Below are positions 59,504 to 64,000 of a stretch of DNA of 64,000 bases, piece by piece. The DNA is from Planctomycetota bacterium (GTDB lineage Bacteria; Planctomycetota; B15-G4). The stretch spans positions 1-64,000 of the forward strand of contig JAJDEQ010000164.1 in the NCBI GenBank assembly GCA_029259695.1, given 5' to 3'. Numbering within the stretch: the first letter of the stretch is position 1; each line of letters begins with the position of its first letter. A program made the translations under genes and the position numbers. The notes beneath the pieces are model-generated. The model was given only the letters and a program-made list of their open reading frames with translations. It was not told the DNA's origin and ran no database searches.

Positions 59504-60274
59504 ATGGGCATGTTGCGTGACCTCGACGGTCTGCTGCGCGGCCGTTTCACGGGCTCGGAGCAGCTGCGCGAAGGGCACGTGCGCATGCCCATGCGCAAGC
59601 TGGCCGTGGCGGCGCTCCTGTGCGGCGCGGTCTACGGCGCCTTCATGGGCGTGTACGCCGCCATGTACGGCGACCCGGGCAGCTGGCGCGCGATGCTCTC
59701 CGCGGCGATCAAGGTGCCGCTGCTGTTCCTGCTGACGCTGCTCGTGACCTTCCCGTCGCTGTACGTCTTCAGCGCCCTGGCCGACAGTCGCCTCGGGATC
59801 ATGGACACGCTGCGTCTGTTGGTGGGCGCCGTGGCCGTAAACCTCGCGGTGCTCGCGTCGTTCGGCCCGATCACCGTGTTCTTCACGGTGTTCGAGAACA
59901 GCTACGTGTTCATCGTGCTGCTCAACGTGTTCTTCTTCCTGCTCGGCGGCATGGTGGGCCTCGGTTTCCTGAGCCGCGCCATCGGCCACGTGTTCGCGAG
60001 CAGCGATCCTGACGACGAAGCCGTGGAGGATGCTGCGGGCGACGCGCCGGAACGGGCGCGCGAGCAACCGACCCGGCAACCGAAGGTGCACGGCCGGGCC
60101 CGATCGATCTTCCGGGTCTGGTTGGTGATCTACGGCATCGTCGGCGCCCAGATGGGCTGGGTGTTGCGCCCGTTCGTGGGCAACCCGGACCTGCCCTTCG
60201 CCTGGTACCGCGGCTTCGGCGACCGCGAGTCCAATGTGTTCTCCTTCCTCGCCGACCTGTTCCGCTACTCGTGA
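59504..60274 (+). CDS. Polytopic membrane protein, paralogue 1 of a pair
   Basis: 256 residues, six hydrophobic helices. Hallmark segments: KLAVAALLCGAVYGAFMGVYAAM, MLSAAIKVPLLFLLTLLVTFPSLYVFSAL, SYVFIVLLNVFFFLLGGMVGLGFL, and a C-terminal GWVLRPFVGNPDLPF. A charged cytoplasmic loop (EPSDPDDEAVEDAAGD-type) lies between helices 5 and 6. The next gene shares the same architecture and the RPFVGNP string. I recognise no named family. A possible -10-like TATCGTAT lies near 59400 upstream. Confidence 0.82.
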   Translation: MGMLRDLDGLLRGRFTGSEQLREGHVRMPMRKLAVAALLCGAVYGAFMGVYAAMYGDPGSWRAMLSAAIKVPLLFLLTLLVTFPSLYVFSALADSRLGIMDTLRLLVGAVAVNLAVLASFGPITVFFTVFENSYVFIVLLNVFFFLLGGMVGLGFLSRAIGHVFASSDPDDEAVEDAAGDAPERAREQPTRQPKVHGRARSIFRVWLVIYGIVGAQMGWVLRPFVGNPDLPFAWYRGFGDRESNVFSFLADLFRYS

Positions 60275-60960
60275 GCCTGCTGCGCTCGACGCTGAGCCTG
60301 GCCCGGACCGTCACCGGCGAGGCCGACTCCATGCTGCGCGCCCGCGGCCGGCACGCCGTCGACGCTCCCGGCATCCCGGTGCTGCACCTGCTGGCCCTGC
60401 TCGTCCTGGGCTCGATGACCTACGGCGCCGTGATGGGTTTCGCCGGTGGCAAGCCGGAGCAGGCGCTCTACTCAGCGCTCAAGGTCCCGCTGTTCCTGAT
60501 CGGCGCGACGCTCGTGTGCCTGCCCAGCTTCTACGTGGTCAACATGGTGCTCGGCCTGGGTGAGGACTTCCTCGGCGCCCTGCGCGGCATCATCTGCGCC
60601 CAGACGACACTCGCCGTCACGCTCGCCGCGCTCGCCCCGATCACGGCGTTCGTCTACGTCTCCAACGGCAGTTACCACGTCGCCAAGCTGCTCAACGGCG
60701 TCATGTTCGGCCTGGCCAGCATCGCCGCTCAACGCACCCTGGCCCGCCACTACCGCCCCCTGCTCGCGCGCAACAAGCGCCACCGCGCGGCGCTCGTGGC
60801 CTGGCCCGCGATCTACATCTTCGTCGCGCTGCAGCTCGCCTACGCCCTGCGCCCGTTCGTCGGCAACCCGCGCTTCCCCACCGAGTTCCTGCGCGACGAC
60901 TGGTGGGGCAACGTCTACATCGACCTCACCTGGGCGGTGCGCGGGGCGTTGGGGCTGTAG
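60271..60960 (+). CDS. Polytopic membrane protein, paralogue 2 of a pair
   Basis: 229 residues with five to six membrane helices. Aligns with the preceding gene: LLALLVLGSMTYGAVMGFAGG, LYSALKVPLFLIGATLVCLPSFYVVN, and YALRPFVGNPRFPTE at the C-terminus. The GTG start shares four bases (60271-60274) with the stop of the first paralogue, so the two proteins are co-translated and may form a heteromeric complex. Function unknown. Nothing recognisable lies in the 188 bases after it. Confidence 0.82.
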   Translation: MSLLRSTLSLARTVTGEADSMLRARGRHAVDAPGIPVLHLLALLVLGSMTYGAVMGFAGGKPEQALYSALKVPLFLIGATLVCLPSFYVVNMVLGLGEDFLGALRGIICAQTTLAVTLAALAPITAFVYVSNGSYHVAKLLNGVMFGLASIAAQRTLARHYRPLLARNKRHRAALVAWPAIYIFVALQLAYALRPFVGNPRFPTEFLRDDWWGNVYIDLTWAVRGALGL

Positions 60961-61148
60961 ACCACACGCTGCTAGCCCGGACTTCTCGCCAGCTCCTGCT
61001 GCGGACACGCCTGGCGCTGCAGGGCTGCGTCGATCGAGACTCTCGGTGCTCGACGGGGCATCACCCTGCCTCCGCGCCGAAAACGACGATGCTCCTTGCC
61101 CTCCAGCACCAGTCGCACCCTCGCGACGAAGCTGGTGAGAAGTCCGAG

Positions 61149-62618
61149 CTAGCGCACGAACTCCAGGGTGCGCTGCTCGATGTAGGCATGGAACGGATTC
61201 CAGCGCAGGCGCAGCAGGTCCGCCGCGGCGATCCGCAGCTCACCCCGCTCTCCCCGCAGGGCGAGGTTGCCCAGCTTGACGCCGGGGCTCTCGCCCGCGT
61301 CCGGGCCGCCGTAGAGCGGATCGTCCGGCGGGAACGGCAACGCCACGTGCGAGAGCGAGTACACCTCCTCGGGCCAGGCGAGACCGAGCGGGACGTCGGT
61401 GATCTCCCGGTCGCCAGCGGCCTGGTGGCGCGCGACCACCTGCTCGCTGTCGGGGCTCTCGTTCGTGATCAGCACCACGTCGAAGGCCAGCTCCTGGTCG
61501 TTGAACACGCCGTCCAACCAACTCCCGGGGTTGGTGTTCAGGATCGACTCGATCCTGACGAACCGGTTGATGTCGAACAGCACGAGTTCGTGATCGCCCT
61601 GGGGCAGATGGCGGAAAAGACCGTCCACCAGCACGGGCGCGGTGACCGTGGCGTCCACCACCGACTGGAAGGCGAGCATCGGCGGGAAGCGATCCAACAA
61701 GCGCTGGTCGCCGAGCCGCGCGATGCGGGACTGGATCTCCTGCGTGATCAGGTAGGCCTGCTTGCCGGCGTTGAGCGCGAACGACCCGTACTTGAACGGG
61801 TCGTACTCCGGCAGGATCGAGTTCCAGGAGAGCTTGGACAGCCCCAGCAGGTGTCCCAGACGCTCCTGCCAGGCAGCCAGCGCCGCCAGCTTGGTGATGC
61901 CGATCTCCGGCGACATGAGCACCAGGCCCGCGACCGGCGGCAGGGAGTCGTGCTCCAGGGCCTGCAGCGCGTAGTGCACCGCCAGCGCGCCGCCGTTGGA
62001 GTAGCCCACGATGTACAGCGGCTTGCCGGGGACCTGTTCGTGCAGGTACTCCATGGCCAGCTCGACCGCCGCCGCCATGTCCTCCCACTCGACGCGAACC
62101 AGGCCCGACGGCGCCGTGCCGTGCCCCGGCACCCGCAGCCCCACGACCCGGTGGCCCTGGGCGTGCAGCAGCTCTCCCAACGAGCGCATGCTGTAGGGCG
62201 AATCCGACATGCCGTGCAGCATGAGCACGGCGGCGCGCGGGTCCTCGACCTGCAGTTCGAAGGTCCGATTCCAGTTCACGGGCCAGCGGCCGGGGTCCGA
62301 CCTGCTGCCGTGCGTGAAGCGGTCGAGCTGGTGCCTCTCGGAAAGCCGCACCTTGGAGTAGACCCGCTCTTCGAGCTGAGCGAACAGGCGCTCCTCGAGG
62401 GCCAGGTAGTCCTCGAAGCTGCGCACGTCGGAGTCGGCTTCGAACTCCTCGTCGAGCCTGGCCGTGTGCCACACCTCGAGGTCGGGTCGCTGTTCCAGGA
62501 TCACGACCCCACCGATGATGGCGACGAGCACGCCGCCGAGGATCCCGAAGATCAGGGCGTGCAGGACGCGGCGTCCCGTGCCGACCGCCGCGCGCTTCGC
62601 CAGGTGCAGGAGCTTCAT
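61149..62618 (-). CDS. Alpha/beta hydrolase with N-terminal membrane anchor
   Basis: 489 residues from ATG 62618 (MKLLHLAKRAAVG). One membrane helix at about 25-47 is followed by a 90-residue acidic segment. Then comes an alpha/beta-hydrolase fold: the oxyanion strand VLMLHGMSDSP, VPGHGTAPSG, nucleophile elbow YIVGYSNGGAL with the catalytic Ser, and later FQSVVDATVTAP with Asp and SLSHVALPF with His. Probably a membrane-bound esterase or lipase. Diverges from the lipoprotein at 62807; the upstream frame to 62765 is not used. Confidence 0.87.
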   Translation of the reverse strand: MKLLHLAKRAAVGTGRRVLHALIFGILGGVLVAIIGGVVILEQRPDLEVWHTARLDEEFEADSDVRSFEDYLALEERLFAQLEERVYSKVRLSERHQLDRFTHGSRSDPGRWPVNWNRTFELQVEDPRAAVLMLHGMSDSPYSMRSLGELLHAQGHRVVGLRVPGHGTAPSGLVRVEWEDMAAAVELAMEYLHEQVPGKPLYIVGYSNGGALAVHYALQALEHDSLPPVAGLVLMSPEIGITKLAALAAWQERLGHLLGLSKLSWNSILPEYDPFKYGSFALNAGKQAYLITQEIQSRIARLGDQRLLDRFPPMLAFQSVVDATVTAPVLVDGLFRHLPQGDHELVLFDINRFVRIESILNTNPGSWLDGVFNDQELAFDVVLITNESPDSEQVVARHQAAGDREITDVPLGLAWPEEVYSLSHVALPFPPDDPLYGGPDAGESPGVKLGNLALRGERGELRIAAADLLRLRWNPFHAYIEQRTLEFVR

Positions 62619-62806
62619 GCGGCGGAGCGTAATCGAATCGAGTTCACCACACCAAGCGACGGGGCGGGCGTCCGTCTCGCCCGGCAGTGTCGACATCAGG
62701 GCCCCCCTGCCAGATTTGCGGCCGTCGAACCCGATGGTCATGATGACCGTGTCGTCGCCCGGCACGCCGAGGCCCGACCATTCGCTCCGTGACTCTGAGG
62801 GAACCC

Positions 62807-63304
62807 ATGAAGACGCTCCTGTCCTGCCTGCTCGCCGCCACGCTGATGACCGCCTGCAACTCGACCAACGACTACGTGGCCAATCGCGCCGGCGACTTCA
62901 CCGACATCTTGCGCGCCAAGGTCATGGCCGGTAAGGGCGCAGGCCTCTACGTGAACGCCACCGAGTACCTCCACGCCGGCTACCTCTACACGGACGACAT
63001 CAGCTCGGCCGGCATCGCCAACCGCGACGCCGGCACGTGGAACGAGAGCTCGGATGCCTGGGGCCTGCTGCTCGGCCGTTACAACGAGGCCGTGGAGGGT
63101 GGCTACTACAGCGGCACCTACGGCTACACCTTCGACGACGGCCTGGGCTTCGAGCGCGCCGACAAGGACAACTGGATGGACATGCTCGAGTTCCGCGCCG
63201 CGCTGATGCTCGGTGTCGGCGTCGACCTCGAGCTGCGCACCGGCGAAGTGATCGACTTCGTCCTGGGCCTGTTCACGCTCGACCTCGCGGGCGACGACCG
63301 CTGA
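62807..63304 (+). CDS. Small lipoprotein of unknown function
   Basis: 165 residues. GAGGGA (62796-62801) precedes the ATG at 62807 by five bases; the frame also offers 62789. Lipobox LMTACN. After it comes NRAGDFTDILRAKVMAGKGAGLYVNAT, characteristic of a family of short envelope lipoproteins with a Gly-rich middle, ending VIDFVLGLFTLDLAGDDR. The layout resembles the lipoprotein at 11291. Function unknown. The tRNA gene follows after about 50 bases on the other strand. Confidence 0.85.
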   Translation: MKTLLSCLLAATLMTACNSTNDYVANRAGDFTDILRAKVMAGKGAGLYVNATEYLHAGYLYTDDISSAGIANRDAGTWNESSDAWGLLLGRYNEAVEGGYYSGTYGYTFDDGLGFERADKDNWMDMLEFRAALMLGVGVDLELRTGEVIDFVLGLFTLDLAGDDR

Positions 63305-63353
63305 ACGTCGTCGGCCTGCACGCCGCGCGGGGGCACGACGCCGTGCCCTCGCG

Positions 63354-63430
63354 TGGTGGGCCCTCCAGGACTCGAACCTGGGACCGACGGATTATGAGTC
63401 CGCTGCTCTAACCGACTGAGCTAAGGGCCC
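63354..63430 (-). tRNA. tRNA with CAU anticodon, probably tRNA-Ile2 (lysidine)
   Basis: Complete cloverleaf with encoded CCA (minus-strand 3' end at 63354-63356). Acceptor GGGCCCT pairs with AGGGCCC; D stem GCTC/GAGC; anticodon loop CTCATAA gives CAU; T arm CCAGG-TTCGAGT-CCTGG. The start GGGCCCTTAGCTCAGT and the acceptor stem are more like tRNA-Ile2, where C34 is changed to lysidine, than like elongator Met; the choice would need the presence of other CAU tRNAs in the genome. Confidence 0.93.
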
Positions 63431-63931
63431 GCGTGGCATCGCGCGGAGACATGCTCCGCAGCGCCGCGCCGGTCCGGGATTGTCGTGCGGGACCGGCGTG
63501 CGGCGCAACAGCGGATGGGGACTTCGATCCCGGGGCAGCCGGTGATCCACCGCGAGGGCGGCGGGTCGCGGCGGCCCTGGTGATCCGCCCGGCTCTTCTC
63601 GGGTGCTCCATGACGGGTCCTCGCCCGGCCGCCACCTCGTGCATGGTCGGCTTGTGCCGGCACAGGTCCCCCGGTCGCGCCATACGCTCCTGGTCGTAGG
63701 GGCGCATTGGCCGCGACCCGATCGCGTGCTACGCACTGCGCACTGCGCACTGCGCACTGCGCGATGGTGCGGTGGTGCGATGGCGCGATGGCGCGATGGT
63801 GCGATGGTGCGATGGTGCGATGACACGACTGTCACCACCGGCGACGGGCGGCGGCGCGACAATGGGGCCGGCAACACGCGGACCGCGCGCGACGCCCTCG
63901 GTGGGCTCACGAGCGGCCGCCCATCCACGGG
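63431..63931. other. Intergenic region beyond the tRNA
   Basis: About 500 bases with no gene that I can support. The open frames on both strands are arginine/proline-rich and the longest minus-strand one overlaps the tRNA. It contains the tandem repeats at 63733-63826. Confidence 0.55.
63733..63826. repeat. Two adjacent GC-rich tandem repeats (7 and 8 bases)
   Basis: Four copies of GCACTGC (63733-63760) are followed by eight copies of an 8-base unit with consensus GATGGTGC (63763-63826, variants GGTGGTGC, GATGGCGC and GATGACAC). A short minisatellite in non-coding DNA, likely unstable in copy number. Confidence 0.9.
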
Positions 63932-64000
63932 ATGTCGGTACCCATGCTCGAACCAGCCACGCTCGTCATCGCCCTTACGCTGTGCACCGCGGCCCAGACC
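63932..64000 (+). CDS. Start of a probably secreted protein (runs off window)
   Basis: From ATG 63932 (or 63944) an open frame of 23 codons reaches the window end and reads like a signal peptide: MLEPATLVIALTLCTAAQT. Base composition and hydrophobic core suggest a real gene, but almost nothing is visible of it. Confidence 0.4.
   Translation, partial: MSVPMLEPATLVIALTLCTAAQT

Noticed and set aside
63354-63430. tRNA as integration site of a mobile element
   Set aside because: No integrase, direct repeat of the tRNA 3' end or atypical DNA is visible in the flanks present.
63733-63826. Possible CRISPR array
   Set aside because: Units are only 7-8 bases with no spacers and no cas genes nearby.
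63392-63928. 178-codon minus-strand open frame
   Set aside because: It overlaps the tRNA gene and the tandem repeats and has no recognisable domain.

Overview
The window is very GC-rich DNA (long spurious antisense frames, many GTG starts, short intergenic gaps) from what looks like a free-living Planctomycetota bacterium. The evidence is indirect: several FG-GAP/VCBS, CRTAC1/ASPIC and TPR lipoproteins, many secreted proteins ending in the same C-terminal domain, and a Pho system with very large PstC and PstA. No ribosomal RNA or phylogenetic marker is present, so the assignment is an inference. There is no phage, insertion sequence, integrase or CRISPR array.

Layout. 1-2661 (minus): a coupled envelope operon of a lipoprotein and two membrane proteins. 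2716-5503 (plus): queG, a TatD-like hydrolase and a lipoprotein. 5520-11015 (minus): a four-gene chemosensory operon (CheW-like, MCP, CheA-REC hybrid, REC-GGDEF) arranged like a reduced Wsp pathway that makes c-di-GMP, without CheR or CheB. 11291-14793: a small lipoprotein with a strong terminator, a coupled rid-family/argR pair, and a secreted pre-peptidase-domain protein. 15003-17485: a Wzy/O-antigen-ligase-like protein with TPRs, coupled to a HAD hydrolase. 17820-24728: a tandem array of four paralogous secreted VCBS proteins.

24917-33707 (plus) is a surface-polysaccharide locus: a GT2-GT4 double glycosyltransferase, two methyltransferases, a Wzm/Wzt-type ABC exporter, a sulfotransferase-methyltransferase fusion and a sulfatase-superfamily lipoprotein, most of them joined by 4-base GTGA/ATGA overlaps. 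A GT2 glycosyltransferase (33737-34675, minus) and a secreted M28 peptidase follow.

36294-47854 (minus) is a complete phosphate-starvation locus read phoB-phoR, pstS-pstC-pstA-pstB-phoU, porin. Three upstream regions (phoB, pstS, porin) carry 7-base units repeated every 11 bases that resemble the GTTCACC direct repeats known as PHO boxes in Streptomyces. This ties the porin to the same regulon.

47951-52520 (minus): a CRTAC1 lipoprotein, a TPR lipoprotein and an FG-GAP protein. 52777-56240: hemF between two paralogous HExxH lipoproteins. 56330-64000: DUF2238- and DUF2237-type proteins, another secreted protein with the shared C-terminal domain, a paralogous pair of membrane proteins, an alpha/beta hydrolase, a lipoprotein, a CAU tRNA (probably Ile2), a GC-rich minisatellite, and the start of one more gene.

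Most interesting points: the adaptation-less Wsp-like operon with a degenerate receptor tip; the actinobacterial-style PHO boxes; a roughly 120-residue C-terminal domain shared by six secreted proteins of different architecture; the sulfated/methylated glycan locus with its unusual fusions; and the rid-argR pair with twin ATGCGCAT palindromes and a Rid protein lacking its catalytic arginine.
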